Assembly (NCBI GenBank): GCA_026545225.1
Contig: CM048845.1
Location: 89,840,533-89,904,532, forward strand
Direction: 5' to 3'
DNA from: Cornus controversa
Taxonomy: Eukaryota > Streptophyta > Magnoliopsida > Cornales > Cornaceae
DNA: 64,000 nucleotides
Shown here: positions 1 through 12,151 of the stretch, piece after piece
Position numbering within the stretch: position 1 is the stretch's first letter
Layout: the number at the start of each line of letters is the position of its first letter
The notes under the pieces: generated by a model
What the model saw: the letters and a program-made list of their open reading frames with translations, nothing else
The model's database searches: none
What the model was told of the DNA's origin: nothing
Translations under genes and position numbers: made by a program

Positions 1-1950
1 CAGAGTTTTCATGAAGGGCTGACAGAAGCCAACAGACAGATGGTTGATGCGTCGTGTGGAGGTACTTTTATGTTGAAGAGTGAAGAAGAGGCATGGACCT
101 TATTTGAAAATCTTAGTGACAACTCTCTATAGCATGTGTCCTCTACTCGTTCTAACAGACCTGCCACTACAAGGAAAACTGATGGGATTTTTGAGGTTGG
201 TGCTTCAGAAGTTATGCCAACTGATATTGATTTAATTGTACAGAAGGTAGCAGCAATCATGGCTGCCAATCAAACTCCTTCTGCTTCAAATTCTAGATTG
301 CTAGGCCCTTGTGAATTTTGCTCTAGTCCTATGCATAATGTGAGCAATTGCCCTTCGGTGGGGCAATTTTCTGATATTCAACATGAGCAAGTTCAAGCTA
401 CTTTCACTGGATCAATGAATCCTCCACGAGGTAATACTTACAATCCTACATGGAGGAATCATCCTGGTTTTTCTTACAGTAATCAAGGGGTAGTAATGCA
501 ACCATCATATCAACCTAGGACTTTTGTGCCTCAACAATAATATCAAACACAAAGTCCTATGGCCCAAAGAATTTCTGCTATTGAAGACAAGCTGACACTT
601 ACCTTGTCTAAATTTGACAAGCTTGATTCTCTTATAGAGACAGTGCAAGCTACTGTAGCAACAGTACAATCTACAGTTCAGCTAGTGCACTCGCATTCTC
701 AATCCATTGCCAAACTGGAATCTCAGTTTGGACAGCTTGCTACTTCATTGAGTAGAAGAGAAGAAGGGAAGCTCCCTAGTCAACCAATTGCTAATCCAAG
801 AGGGATGCAAGCTTCCACAAGCAACCCACACCATGAGCAAGTCCAAGCTATTACCACTTTGAGGAGTGGGAAAATAATTGATAATAAGGTGGGTGAGAAG
901 AAAGAAGAAGAAAAAGCGACCACAAGTCCAAATGCTGAAATTCCTTATGAGCCCAAGGCTCATTTCCCATAATGTTTCCTTGAAGCATCTAGATTGGGAA
1001 AGCAAGGGGACAAGCTGCATGACATGATGGAGGTGTTTCGACAAGTGAAGATTAATTTGCCACTCCTTGATGCCATCAAGCAAATTCCTCCTTATGCTAA
1101 ATTCTTAAAGGACTTGTGCACCCAGAAAAGGCGTTCTAAAAGCCATGTGCCAAAGAAAGTGATGCTGCCACAACAAGTAAGTTCAATAATTCAGCAGTGT
1201 ACTCCTCCCAAGTACAAAGATCCTGGTGCTCCAACTATCTCATGCATTATTGGGGAGCACCATGTGGATAAAGCTCTTCTTGATTTGGGTGCAAGTGTGA
1301 ATTTGCTACCCTATTCAGTTTACTTACTATTGGGCTTGGGAGAATTGAAGCCTACCTCGGTGGTATTGCAATTTGCAGATAGATCAGCAAAGCAACCCCG
1401 TGGAATCATAGAAGATGTGCTCATAAAAGTGGACAAGTTCTACTTTCCTGTTGATTTTATTGTACTTGACACTGAGCCGGTTCACAATCCGAAGAGGCAC
1501 ATTCCAGTGATCCTTGGTCGACCTTTCTTAGCTACTGCTGATGCTTGCATAAATTGTAGGTCAGAGATCATGGATATTTCATTTGACAACATGAATGTCA
1601 AGCTTAATGTGTTCAATGCTATCCAACACCCCCCAGATCAGAGTGATGTGTTCTGCATGGATGATATTGATGAATGTGTGGAGGAATTTGTTTCATCCTC
1701 TATATCTCGAAACTCCCTGGAGGTATATAAGTCTCTTTATGACTTTGAGAACAGTAATGATGAAGGGTTGTGTGAAGACGTGCATGCTATGCTGGAAGTG
1801 GATGCTATTCAGAATACTCCACCTTGGAGAATTCCAATTGAGCCACTACCTTCTCTCTCTAGCACTCCCTTAGTGCCTTCATTGGAGTCCCCTCCAGAAT
1901 TAGAACTGAAGCCTTTGCCTGACAAATTAAAGTACGTATTTTTGGGGGCA
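1..1950 (+). pseudogene. Element A gag-protease, broken by three in-frame stops
   Basis: One reading frame runs from base 1 to the B insertion. It begins inside gag (QSFHEGLTEANRQMVDASCG, the part just before the nucleic-acid-binding region). A Cys-rich stretch CEFCSSPMHNVSNCP lies near 313-357, then a low-complexity linker. The aspartic protease has ALLDLGASVNLLP near 1270-1310, where the usual DTGA is DLGA, as is common in this plant group, and ILGRPFL near 1510. In-frame stops fall at 130-132 (TAG), 538-540 (TAA) and 970-972 (TAA); each sits where Gln is plausible. The reading continues in the same frame at 12152. Gag would package the RNA and protease would mature the polyprotein, but this copy cannot make either in full. 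Confidence 0.85.
1946..1950. repeat. Left target-site duplication of element B (GGGCA)
   Basis: GGGCA directly precedes the TG of the left B LTR and matches 12147-12151 directly after the CA of the right LTR. Five bases is the usual size for Ty3/Gypsy integration. Confidence 0.93.
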
Positions 1951-3374
1951 TGATGTGGTCGGAACTAAATTATATTGTAAGCTTAATTTTTCCCTTTTTT
2001 ATCAAAATATAATTTAACCACTCACAAGAGCACGAATCTTTGTAGATAAGGTTCTATATAGAGGGTATCGATCCCACGAGGACTAGTCGCAATTGTCTTA
2101 AAGGAAGATTAATTCTACTTTAATTCGAAAAATAGATTTTTGAATTTGTGTTTAAAAACTATTGCATGAATGAAATGACAAGAAAAGTAAAGAGTTTAAA
2201 GTTGGGAGAGAGAACTAGGGTTGGTTTCCACCACTAGCCATTCACATGTTCATAAGTGTAGCAAGCATGGGATTCATTAATTAACTGCCTAACAATGTCA
2301 TTAGGCTTGTGACCTCAATGACATATCAAAGGATCAATGTGTGTGCTAACCTATCATAATCCATCTTCAACAAGCATAGCTCTTCAACCTAACTAACTAC
2401 CTAATTACTCTACTCTCTAAGTGAACACTACATGCATCCAAACTACCTTGTCTTGGCATGGTCTATACAAACTAACATCACACATTCATTTAAACACCAT
2501 TATCTAGCCATCATTTACATTTCTTGTGGAATATGCAATGTTGTGCATTCAAGTGACAAAATCTACTCTAAGACAAGAATAAATTCCAAATCAAATGAAT
2601 ATATATAAGAGATGTATTAGTGTACATAATCACTAGGCTAAATAATCAACATTTAATTAGAAATCCCAAGAGCTACAAAGATGAACAAGTTTACATGGCT
2701 AGGGGTTGAAACCAACACCCTAGTAGAAGAGTTAGTTGCTCATGGTTGCCTTGCACCCTTCCATTAATGAAGAGAATGAAGCTTCTTGGTCTGGTTCAGC
2801 TCTTTCTCTTCCTCTCCCGAAAGTCTCTCTTCTTCCAGTTCTCTGATGTGTGTTGAGAGATATATGAGATATGTGTGGCTTTTGGTGCTTTTTGGCTCCT
2901 TTTTCTCCTTTGGGGCCCACCATATATATATATATATCATTATATATATCTCTTGTATCAAGAAGGCCCCCAAAAGTCTTGTTCAAGTCAGACAATCCCC
3001 CTAAGTCGTGCAAAAAGGGGGATTTTGTTGCAAGTGGGAGAGCAGGTGAGCAAGTGGCCAAGTGGATTCTGCAGAATCTCGATTGATCGAGATTGAATCT
3101 CGATTGATCGAGATTTTGATCAATCGAAATGAGATCTCGATCAATCGAGATTTCGATTAATCGAGATCAACATCTCGATTGATCGAGATGCCTTAGCTGC
3201 ATTTTCTGATTTCTTCTCTTGACTGCAGAAAGCCTCCAACTTTGCTCCATTTACTCCAATACCTGCAAGACATCAAAAACACAAAAATACCGTAAACATA
3301 TCTCGGTAAACGCAAAAATGGAACTAACATATGTAATAAAGAGGGTTCAAATGTATAGAATTGAACACTTATCA
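1951..3374 (-). repeat. Left LTR of element B (3' LTR on the minus strand)
   Basis: 1,424 bp, starting TGATGTGGTCGG and ending CACTTATCA in + orientation. On the minus strand the first part (U3) contains the near-palindromic array 3076-3189, followed by an alternating AT tract at 2922-2953 that may hold the TATA element. The short ORFs here recur in the other two LTR copies but look like chance openings in repeated DNA. Confidence 0.93.
3076..3189. repeat. Array of near-palindromic 16-18 bp words in the B LTR, six units
   Basis: Six copies of words such as ATCTCGATTGATCGAGAT and its reverse complement stand 2-6 bp apart. Each unit has arms ATCTCGAT/ATCGAGAT around a short centre, so each can fold on itself or pair with any other unit. 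The right LTR has one unit fewer. The function is unknown. Confidence 0.9.
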
Positions 3375-3387
3375 CACCCCCAAACTT
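3375..3387 (-). other. Polypurine tract of element B
   Basis: On the minus strand AAGTTTGGGGGTG abuts the 3' LTR, the expected position for the plus-strand priming site. The same 13 bases precede the 3' LTR of element A at 17539-17551. Confidence 0.88.
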
Positions 3388-5181
3388 ACATATTGCTAGT
3401 CCCTTAGCAATACAATATTACAAAAATGAAATCAACTATCTTATACAAAAGTTTAATCATGCTCAGTCATCAACTAGATAAAGGATGATCATCCGCTCAT
3501 TTCACATTTGGCAAATGTAACAAGTATTACAGAACTATGTGGTCATTAGTAAAAATGGACTTTCACAAGCTATAAATGAACGACAGTCCCCACATAATGG
3601 CCAGCCCGAACAAATATAACAATTCTAACCCCAAAATCCTCTTTGAAAAGTGAACATGCATTCCAACGTGTGGCTTTTGTCATATTTGGAGAAGAAAACG
3701 AACAAATCTGTTTTTAAGAGAAAAACTCATTGAAAATGCTCGACATGGCTGTTCATTATCACAAAACATTCATGATTGCTCATGTGCGGATGACCGTGCA
3801 ATGCTTAGCTCTTTTTGCTTTCTTGCAAGCCCATGTAGCGGCGTTGGGCCAATGACTCCCAAACCAATTGATTTTAGGGCATTAGGTGAGGAAGCACCCC
3901 TCGGACTTAATGACCGAGCTTACAAGGCGATGAGCGTAAGCAAGCCACCCGCTTATTATTGCTCAACCTTACACACTTTTACACGAATATTCCCTGCTTT
4001 GAGGCATAGAAATTCAATTTATTGAGTGAGAAGGCTTATTGCATATTTTTCTCTTTTTATTTCTCTTTTTTTTTTTTTTTACAACAACTGGAAGAACTTA
4101 TTCTTTAAGTTGCTCAGATAAAAACAGAAATTTTCAAAAATTTCCCCTTAGACTTATACCCCACAATTTAAAATGCATGTGTGCGAATTTGTGCGGTTAA
4201 GGACAAATTTAGGGCAAGAATTGTACGTGCTCGAATTTAGACAAAAATGTAGACCGTTTTAGCCTACTATAAAGCTTGCAAAAGTGCGGGTATTTACAAT
4301 GTTAAAGTTCTTAACTACCTGCTGCATTTACCTCGGACATTTATTCGAATGACTTCCTTTAAAAAGCTAGACATCATGGCAAGCATGCAAAAATATCAAG
4401 AAGAAAAACTGCTCTACAATGATACTCAAAATAATGACCGAACATTGCATGCGTATGCAAGTGGTATAGCATACCGCACCCCCAAACTTATATGCAACAT
4501 TGTCCTCAATGTTTGGACAAGAAGAACAAGGAAAGAAGTTACCGGAATGGCAGAATGCGAGAAAAATGGTATTCCACAGCAGCGGTCATCTTGGAAATAA
4601 GGAAAACCTGCACAGAACACCCACTGGATACCACGAGCATTAAAAGGAACAAAAAGTAGATAAATAGAACATCATGAAATAATTATGTACAAACTGACAA
4701 TGCCAATATCACTGTATATCTAAGGGTCTGAACTGGTGTTTCTCAATTGTCTAAGAGGTCTATGCGACAAGATATTGATTATCCAAGCAAGCTAATGTAT
4801 AGCATGCAAAGGGGCTGCCTTTCTTTATTACCGCCATACTGTGTTGAAGCAATCTCAACAGTATGGGGAATTGAAACCAGGCGGTAATAAACGGAAATCA
4901 TCAACTGAATCGCATATAACAATTAGACAAGTGGTACTACATACATAGTCAAAGTATAGAGAACAGATATATTGACAGAAAGCATAAATAAAGACAGTAA
5001 AGACAACACCTGGTAAAAAAAAAAAAAAAAATGTATTCCATATAGATGAAAATGAGTTCGAGTACAAAGTGTACATGTAGGTGGAATACTCAAAAAGAAA
5101 CTAAACATGGCCAACATGGCTTATGAAAAATAAAGAAAGAAAAATACAAAAAGTAAAGCAGAAAAGATGAATAAAATGCAG
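3388..5181 (-). other. Long 3' untranslated region of element B
   Basis: About 1.8 kb with no supported gene. It holds a second polypurine-like tract (CACCCCCAAACTT near 4479-4491, read on minus), poly-T and poly-A runs near 4067-4080 and 5017-5030, and a block near 3850-4025 that resembles the same region of element A (16800-16955). An antisense ORF at 3801-4025 covers that block, but in A the equivalent of its internal ATG is GTG, so I do not call a gene. Confidence 0.7.
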
Positions 5182-6405
5182 CTACTCGAGGGCGGGTGGT
5201 GGTGGTGGAGGCTCGGTGGGAGTAGAAGTGGAGGTGGAGGCTCGACCAGCGAACAGGAACTGCAGGTCCTGCCGGAAGGCTCGAAACTCGTCTAAGATCG
5301 CTCTCTGACCCTGTGCCAGAGAAGAAATGTCTGTCCGAATGCCTGCCAGCTGACTCTGCGTCACCTGGACGTGCTCGTCAAAACCCTACTGGAGCCGTTC
5401 TACGTCAGCCGCCAGGCAGGAATAGCTCGTCGCTAAGATATCATGCCGCTCTGCAGTGACATCCATCTCCTCCTCCTCCATCTCCTCGTCCTCGGACTCA
5501 GCCCCTACAGGCTCTCCCTCATCCGTCTCCACCGGGGCATCCATATCTACATCGTCTGGTGGATCACCCTGGTGGTCCTGTCGCTCTAAATGTCGCCTCA
5601 CCCGCTCCCACTGAGTAGATGTGAAGCGGGTGGGCGGTGCCAACTGAATGTCAGTACGACTGACCGGTATACTGGCACTACTGAGAAAAGCGGCGATCAG
5701 GAAAGGAAAGGGGAGCCGCCAACTCGCTGCTCTCTACATCCTCTTGTTCACGAGGCCGTCCTAGACCTTGAACATCTACCCCCAGATCAGCGACAGAATC
5801 GAAACCCAAGTGCCCGTGTGGAAAGCATAGAGGCAACGGAGGAGGTCGCCCCTGCGCTCTGCCACGTGCTGCAGCGGACACGCGTTCTTGAGGAGAACGG
5901 TGTCCAGGAACCAAAATCTGCTCGGGCACATCGATTTGGACGTGTAGTTGTGACTGGGCGTGGTAAATGCCCCGCCACACATGTCCATCACGATCGAGAA
6001 TAGCGTCGTGTCTGCTGGGAGTGCGGCCCTGTAAAGCGACTGGCCGTCCGGGCCAAGCATGTCTGTCGGCTGCTGGTGAGGGATGCCGAGCATATGAGCA
6101 ATCCGGCTTGGCATAATCGTGATCGTGACAGTGGCCACGACAGTCTCGAGTGTATCTGGCGCGGTGCAGGAGTAGGTCATATGATCGTAAAAGACCTGCA
6201 CTAGGCGCTCGTGTGCCACGTCGGTGGGAGGCACACATAGCCGGTCGAGGCGACGCCTCCTGAGCTCGGCAACCGTCCACACGGTGTCGGGACGCTTCTC
6301 GAACTCGGCTAAGTCGAAAATCTGCTCCGGGTGGAACTTCCGAGACCGGAAGGCTCACCCGAGCACATCGCGAACAGAACCGGCGGCGTTCTTCACCCTC
6401 GCCAT
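5182..6405 (-). pseudogene. Element B env-position ORF (plant transposon-protein-like domain), broken
   Basis: One frame runs from ATG at 6405 to 5182 with several in-frame stops, including one about 15 codons in and one at 5776-5778. The conserved middle has RFWFLDTVLLKNACPL followed by AERRGDLLRCLYAFHTG. This matches the A protein (HLWFLDAVLLKNVCPI, TERRQEFLRALYAIHFGHW) at 15221-15340. The C-terminal part is acidic (runs of Glu/Asp near 5455-5535), then Pro-rich (near 5185-5230). The ORF lies in the position called env-like in Athila elements. I see no signal peptide or fusion region, so envelope function is not supported. This stretch is more GC-rich than its surroundings. The role is unknown. 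Confidence 0.75.
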
Positions 6406-7066
6406 AGTCTCGGAACAGTCTGCACTTGATTCCAAAAATTACATAAATAAAAGATGAATAAGAAGAAAGCTAAACTACGAATAAACTAAAAGAATAAAAA
6501 TAAAAATGAAGTCCTAGTCCATGGTACTGACAAGAATGCAAAAAGTCGCTCTCGAAGAAGCAATGTGAACGGATGCAACCGAAACGAAGGTGCCGCGGTT
6601 ACACACTGTACACTAAGTGTTTGAAATGAAGAGAATGCCAAATCTCACTCCTACATGAATTCCTACCCCCCGAAACCCACAAAATCTCGTTACAGATATC
6701 GCAATCGCACCTATCCACCCCAACATTATCTAACTATGTTTATTACGCCGTAAAACTATCAAAAATGGCGAGAGAGTATACAAAAAGTAGCCATGCATCA
6801 CTTACCTCAAGAGGAAGAAGATGAACGGCTCAACCGAAGAAAAATCCCCTCGCAGCCGCGAAGAGAAGATCGCGCAAGTGCTAGCGGCGGCTTCGGACTG
6901 CGTCGGATGGCGGTGGATGATCGGGGATGGTAGATCGAGTGCTCGGGAGTTCTTGGAGAAGGCTTGGATCGCGCTGAGGAATAGAAGAATTCGGATGGTC
7001 TTTTAAAATGGGAGGGAAGCCCAACGGTTTAAATAGATTTTTGGCTCACGTGCAGGCCCCGCATGC
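6406..7066 (-). other. Spacer between env-position ORF and palindromic array of element B
   Basis: About 660 bp of non-coding element sequence. A 61-codon ORF on the opposite strand at 6821-7006 has no recognisable content. I see nothing else of note. Confidence 0.6.
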
Positions 7067-7448
7067 ATCTCGATTGATCGAGATGTGCATTTCGATCAAT
7101 CAAGATTTCGAATGATCGAGATCTCTCTTCGATCAATCGAAATCAGCTTCGATCGATCGAGTTTGTCTCTTCGATCAATCAAAAATTCCTCCACTGAATC
7201 ACCTTTTTACTTCGATCAATCGAACATTTAATTCATTCAATCGAACTTTTATTTTGATCAATCGAAATCCCATTTCGATCAATCGAAATTTTCGATCGAT
7301 CGAAGACCTATCGAAGTGCAATCGAAGAATACTACCTCTCGGGACTTTGGACTTGGCAAATCTCTGCAATTTTTCGATCAATCGAGATTGAGATCTCGAT
7401 CAATCAAAATCTCGATTGATCGAGATCCTGGTTTCGATCAATCGAGAT
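7067..7448. repeat. Long near-palindromic array inside element B
   Basis: About 380 bp packed with two related words and their complements, ATCTCGATTGATCGAGAT and TTCGATCAATCGAA, plus variants such as CTTCGATCGATCGAG. It lies between the pol tail (7618) and the env-position ORF (6405). The same words occur in the B LTR arrays. Element A has an array in the same slot (14044-14243) built from a different word. Confidence 0.9.
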
Positions 7449-7617
7449 GCTCAAAAACAGTCAGCTTGAGTTATGCTTCAGGGACTTGGATACTTGGGAA
7501 TTAGATACTACATTGCTTAGATACAAACCTACTTTGGACTAAAGGAACATCATGGAAGCTTGATAGCTACCATGGCTTCGCCACCTTACACATCTATGGC
7601 GCGACGTCTGGATCGGC

Positions 7618-10341
7618 TCACGAGTCAAAATACACGGGATCCGTCAAGGTGATGACATCCACGTATTCGGTGGTGACTCGGTCATCCACGCACACTTTTA
7701 AGTGCTGCCCGTTTACTTTGAACAACGAGCCATCTTTCAAGTCCTTCAATTCCACCGCTCCGTGGGGAGCGACGGAATTAATCAATGGAGGAAAGGGGTC
7801 TCGCGGAACTCTCCCTTTAGGCACATCCATGACGGTAGTGTCCTTGAGCATTGAATTAACTTCACAAATGTATTGCTCAACGTCAAAATCATCATAGTTG
7901 AAGTGATTTAAGCATGCCTCTAAAGGATCCTTGGAAAGAATAGAAGGAAGTGCTTTTTGAACAAGGTCTTCCACAACATCGACACAAAAGCACTCACTTT
8001 CATCGTCAGATGTGTGGTGGGAAGCATTGAAGATGTTCAAGCGGACTTTCATATTCCCAAAAGAGATGTCCATCACTCCGGTACGGCAATTAACGCAAGC
8101 GTTTGCCGTGGCCAAGAATGGACGACTTAGAATGATAGGAATATGACGATTTGGATTTTGGACCGGTTCCGTGTCAAGGACTATGAAGTCCACCAAAAAA
8201 TAGAATTTGTCCACTTGAATGATGACATCCTCAATGATGCCACGTGGTTGCTTCACCGAACGGTCGGCAAGTTGCAACACAACCGTGGTATGCTTGAGTT
8301 CCCCCAAACCTAGTTGTTGATAAATTGAGAATGGAAGCAAATTAACACTAGCCCCTAGATCAAGAAGTGCTTTTTCAAAAGATTGATTTCCGATGGTGCA
8401 CGAAATGGTCGGAGCACCCGGATCTTTGAATTTAGGAGGGGCTTGGTGTTGGAAAATGGAGCTTATGTGCTCAGTTAAGAGGACTTTCTTAGGAACATTA
8501 TTCCTAGATTTGCGCTTTTGAGTGCACAAGTCCTTCAAGAATTTCGCATAAGAGGAAATTTGTCGAATAACATCAAGGAGAGGGAGATTGATCTTTACTT
8601 GTTTGAAGATCTCCATCATGTTTTGGATTTTCTCTCCTTGCTTCCCGAAATGAGAAGGTTCCTTCAATCTTTGAGGAAAAGGAACCGGAGGTTCATAAGA
8701 GGTGTCAAGATTTGGAATCGATGACGACACAACTTCACTTGCCTTTCCTTTTGGATTTGAAGGGGTATTTTGCAAATTTGGATTTAACGGAAACAATTTT
8801 GGATTTAATTGGGATTCTTTTGGATTTTTAGGTTGCTCTTGGAATTCCTTTCTCTCTTCCTCCCCTACCTTGGAATTAATGATTTTACCACTCCGTAAGG
8901 TTGTGATTGATTGAACTTGCTTCGGAGGAGCATTACAAGTTGAAGATGATGGATCCTCAATCACATGGACACCTTTGGGGTTCGCCACCGGTTGACTCGG
9001 CAACTTACCTTCCTCCCTTCTATTTAAGGCATTAGCTAGTTGCCCGATTTGAGCTTCTAACCTAGCCATAGATTGAGCATTAGCTTCAAGCTTAGAGATT
9101 GATTGAGAGTGAGTTTGCAATAAGCGGGTGTTGGGCTCAAGATTGCTTATCACTCTTTCTTCAAAGCTTTGGCTTCTCGGAGGAGGTGATGGTTGTTGGT
9201 AATTAGATCTTTGATTGTAAGGTTGAGGGTTTGGCCTATAATGAGGCTGTTGAGAGGGGGAATTAAAAGAGTTTTGCCCTTGGAAAGAGGGACTTGATTC
9301 TTGAGGTTTCCATGAAAAAGTCGGATGGTTCTTGTAACCAGGATTGTACGTGTTTGAATATGGATCATTCATTTGTTTAGAGTACAGGGCATTCGCTTGC
9401 TCTTGAGCATAATCGGGAGATTGCCCGGCAATAGGACAATCTCGCACGAAATGTGAAGTACTATAGCAAAACGAACACCCTTCCTGATTTTGGACAGATT
9501 GGTTTGGAGTAGGCAACCCATTTTTCATGATTAAATCCATTTTTCGGGATAGGGCTTCTACTTGCATGGCAACCTCATCCACCCGTGATATTTCATGCAC
9601 TCCTCTACAAGGTTAGGTGGCCTTCCCTTTCCTAGTGGAGGAGCGTTGAGCTGAATTGTTGCTTAGGGTTTGAAAAAGTTTCCATGCCTCATCGGGGCTT
9701 TTCAAAAGATATCCACCCCCACACGCGGAGTCTATCATTTGTCTGTGTTGCTCACTCACCCCATCATAAAAACTTTGCACTAGCTGCCATTTTGGGACAG
9801 CATGATGCGGACAAGATTTTAAAAGATCTTTTAACCTCTCCCACGTCTCATGGAATTGTTCTTGGTCAATTTGGGTGAATCCGGTGATTGCGCGCCGAAT
9901 ATCACTTGTCTTACCCATTGGGAAGTATTTTTTCAAGAACTCTATTTGCATCTCCGCCTAAGAATGGATTGAGTTAGGTTCTAAAGAATTGAACCAACTT
10001 CTAGCTTTATCTTTTAGGGAGAAGGGGAACATACGCAGCTTTAGATCATCTTCCGTAAAGTGTGGTACACGAATAGTGGAACACACGGAAAGGAAATAAT
10101 CTAAGTGCCGGTACGGATCCTCATTAGGAAGACCGTGGAAGCTATTAAGAAGATTGATGGTAGAGGACTTTATTTCGAATTGATTTGCCGCTACATCCGG
10201 AAATTGAATACATGAAGGTACTTCAAATGTAGTCGGAAGGTAAAAGTCCATAAGCAACTCTCCTTGAGGAGGTGGTGGTGGAGGTGGTTGTTCATGATTA
10301 AAAGGAGGTAGTCTGGGAGGTTATCTCTCATTTGGATCCAT
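7618..10341 (-). pseudogene. Element B gag-protease fused to the pol C-terminal tail; RT, RNase H and integrase deleted
   Basis: One frame runs from ATG at 10341 to 7618 (about 907 codons), with stops at codon 7 (10321-10323), at 9958-9960 and at 9613-9615. Gag has LKLRMFPFSLKDKARSWFNSL near 10045-9983. A Cys/His stretch CSFCYSTSHFVRDCP lies near 9480-9436, the protease motif ALLDLGASVNLLP near 8380-8340 and ILSRPFLATA near 8140-8110. The last codons (HGAVELKDLKDGSLFKVNGQ, then LTDPVYFDS) resemble the end of a Ty3/Gypsy pol downstream of integrase, not a protease end. RT through integrase was therefore removed in frame. The last 660 codons (9600-7618) are open. The product could bind RNA but not copy it. 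Confidence 0.85.
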
Positions 10342-10719
10342 GTTTTCAGTCCTAGGCAATATAGGGTCCCTAGAGGTTCCTCTACGTTGTCTAAGTGTTC
10401 GTTCAAGTTCAATGTTACACGGAAGCAAAGGAAGTGACAAGGACCGTCTACCTAGCATGCATTAACAATCGAACAACACCTCAATACATGAAGTAACAAT
10501 AAACTTTACAAAAAGAATGAATGAATTCAAACCACTAATTTTAGGCGTTATACTCACAAAGGGTTCCAAGTTTACTTCTCTTTGATGCCCGCTATGTGGT
10601 ATACCTAAAATCAAGAAGCTTGAGAAATAAGAACAAAATATATACAAAAAGAATGAAAGAATTTCTAGCCTAAGAATTAAACCAGATTTAATCTTCCTAT
10701 GGCGACAATAAAACCGTAG
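10342..10719 (-). other. Element B 5' leader
   Basis: About 380 bp between the primer site and the gag start, with no supported ORF. On the minus strand this is the expected place for the packaging signal; no specific structure was identified. Confidence 0.6.
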
Positions 10720-10737
10720 TCCCCGGCAACGGCGCCA
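10720..10737 (-). other. Primer-binding site of element B, tRNA-Asp type
   Basis: On the minus strand TGGCGCCGTTGCCGGGGA starts 6 bases inside the 5' LTR. It is complementary to the 3' end of plant tRNA-Asp(GTC), the primer type known for Athila elements. Confidence 0.9.
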
Positions 10738-10743
10738 AAATTT

Positions 10744-12146
10744 TGATGTGGTCGTAACTAAATTATATTGTAAGCTTAATTTTGCCCTTTTTATCAAAAT
10801 ATAATTTAACCACTCGCAAGAGCACGAATCTTTGTAGATAAGGTTCTATATAGAGGGTATCGATCCCACGAGGACTAGTCGCAATTGTCTTAAAGGAAGA
10901 TTAATTCTACTTTAATTCGAAAAACAGATTTTTGAATTTGTGTTTAAAAACTATTGCATGAATGAAATGACAAGAAAAGTAAAGAGTTTAAAGTTAGGAG
11001 AGAGAACAAGGGTTGGTTTCCACCACTAGCCATTCACATGTTCATAAGTGTAGCAAGCACGTGATTCATTAATTAAATGCCTAACAATGTCATTAGGCTT
11101 GTGACCTCAATGACATATCAAAGGATCAATGTGTGTGCTAACCTATCATAATCCATCTTCAACAAGCATAGCTCTTCAACCTAACTAACTACCTAATTAC
11201 TCTACTCTCTAAGTGAACACTACATGCATCCAAACTACCTTGTCTTGGCATGGTCTATACAAACTAACATCACACATTCATTTAAACACCATTATCTAGC
11301 CATCATTTACACTTCTTGTGGAATATGCAAATGTTGTGCATTCAAGTGACAAAATCTACTCTAAGACAAGAATAAATTTCAAATCAAATGAATATATATA
11401 AGAGATGTATTAGTGTACATAATCCCTAGGCTAAATAATCAACATTTAATTACAAATCCCAAGAGCTACAAAGATGAACAAGTTTACATGGCTAGGGGTT
11501 GAAACCAACACCCTAGTAGAAGAGTTAGTTGCTCATGGTTGCCTTGCACCCTTCCATTGATGAAGAGAATGAAGCTTCTTGGTCTGGTTCAGCTCTTTCT
11601 CTTCCTCTCCCGAAAGTCTCTCTTCTTCCAGTTCTCTGATGTGTGTTGAGAGATATATGAGATATGTGTGGCTTTTGGTGCTTTTTGGCTCCTTTTTCTC
11701 CTTTGGGGCCCACCATATATATATATATATCATTATATATATCTCTTGTATCAAGAAGGCCCCCAAAAGTCTTGTTCAAGTCAGACAATCCCCCTAAGTC
11801 GTGCAAAAAGGGGGATTTTGTTGCAAGTGGGAGAGCAGGTGAGCAAGTGGCCAAGTGGATTCTGCAGAATCTCGATTGATCGAGATTTCGATCAATCGAA
11901 ATGAGATCTTGATCAATCGAGATTTCGATTAATCGAGATCAACATCTCGATTGATCGAGATGCCTTGGCTGCATTTTTTGATTTCTTCTCTTGACTGCAG
12001 AAAGCCTCCAACTTTGCTCCATTTACTCCAATACCTGCAAGACATCAAAAACACAAAAATACTGTAAACATATCTCGGTAAACGCAAAAATGGAACTAAC
12101 ATATGCAATAAAGAGGGTTCAAATGCATAGAATTGAACACTTATCA
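10744..12146 (-). repeat. Right LTR of element B (5' LTR on the minus strand)
   Basis: 1,403 bp, bounded by TG and CA, near-identical to 1951-3374. The 21-bp length difference equals one unit of the near-palindromic array. As the 5' LTR it would drive transcription leftward. Confidence 0.93.
11869..11961. repeat. Near-palindromic array in the right B LTR, five units
   Basis: Same words as 3076-3189 but one unit fewer at the start of the array, and one unit changed from ATCTCGATCAATCGAG to ATCTTGATCAATCGAG. Confidence 0.88.
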
Positions 12147-12151
12147 GGGCA
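12147..12151. repeat. Right target-site duplication of element B (GGGCA)
   Basis: Identical to 1946-1950. Element A coding sequence resumes at 12152 in the frame left at 1950. Confidence 0.93.

Larger units (their letters stand above)
1951..12146 (-). mobile_element. Element B: complete but defective Athila-type LTR retrotransposon nested in A
   Basis: Both LTRs (1951-3374 and 10744-12146) begin TG and end CA, and are flanked by GGGCA. On the minus strand the order is LTR, primer site matching tRNA-Asp (10737-10720), leader, gag-protease fused to the pol tail (10341-7618), palindromic array (7448-7067), env-position ORF (6405-5182), untranslated tail, polypurine tract (3387-3375), LTR. RT, RNase H and integrase are absent, so B must have moved using enzymes from a relative. 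The LTRs are near-identical by eye, with scattered substitutions and one 21-bp difference in the array, so insertion was fairly recent. A third LTR of the family lies at 62886. Confidence 0.93.

Noticed and set aside
2732-3096. Small ORFs on both strands in the B LTR, seen again at 11525 and 63733
   Set aside because: Their recurrence reflects the repeat itself. They cross AT microsatellite and promoter-like sequence and change between copies without frame conservation.
5590-6003. Plus-strand 137-codon frame and overlapping frames at 5678-6358
   Set aside because: They are shadows of the GC-richer env-position ORF of element B on the minus strand in another frame.
7067-7448. CRISPR-like look of the regular palindromic repeats
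   Set aside because: There are no unique spacers of constant length, no cas genes, and the context is a plant nuclear retrotransposon.
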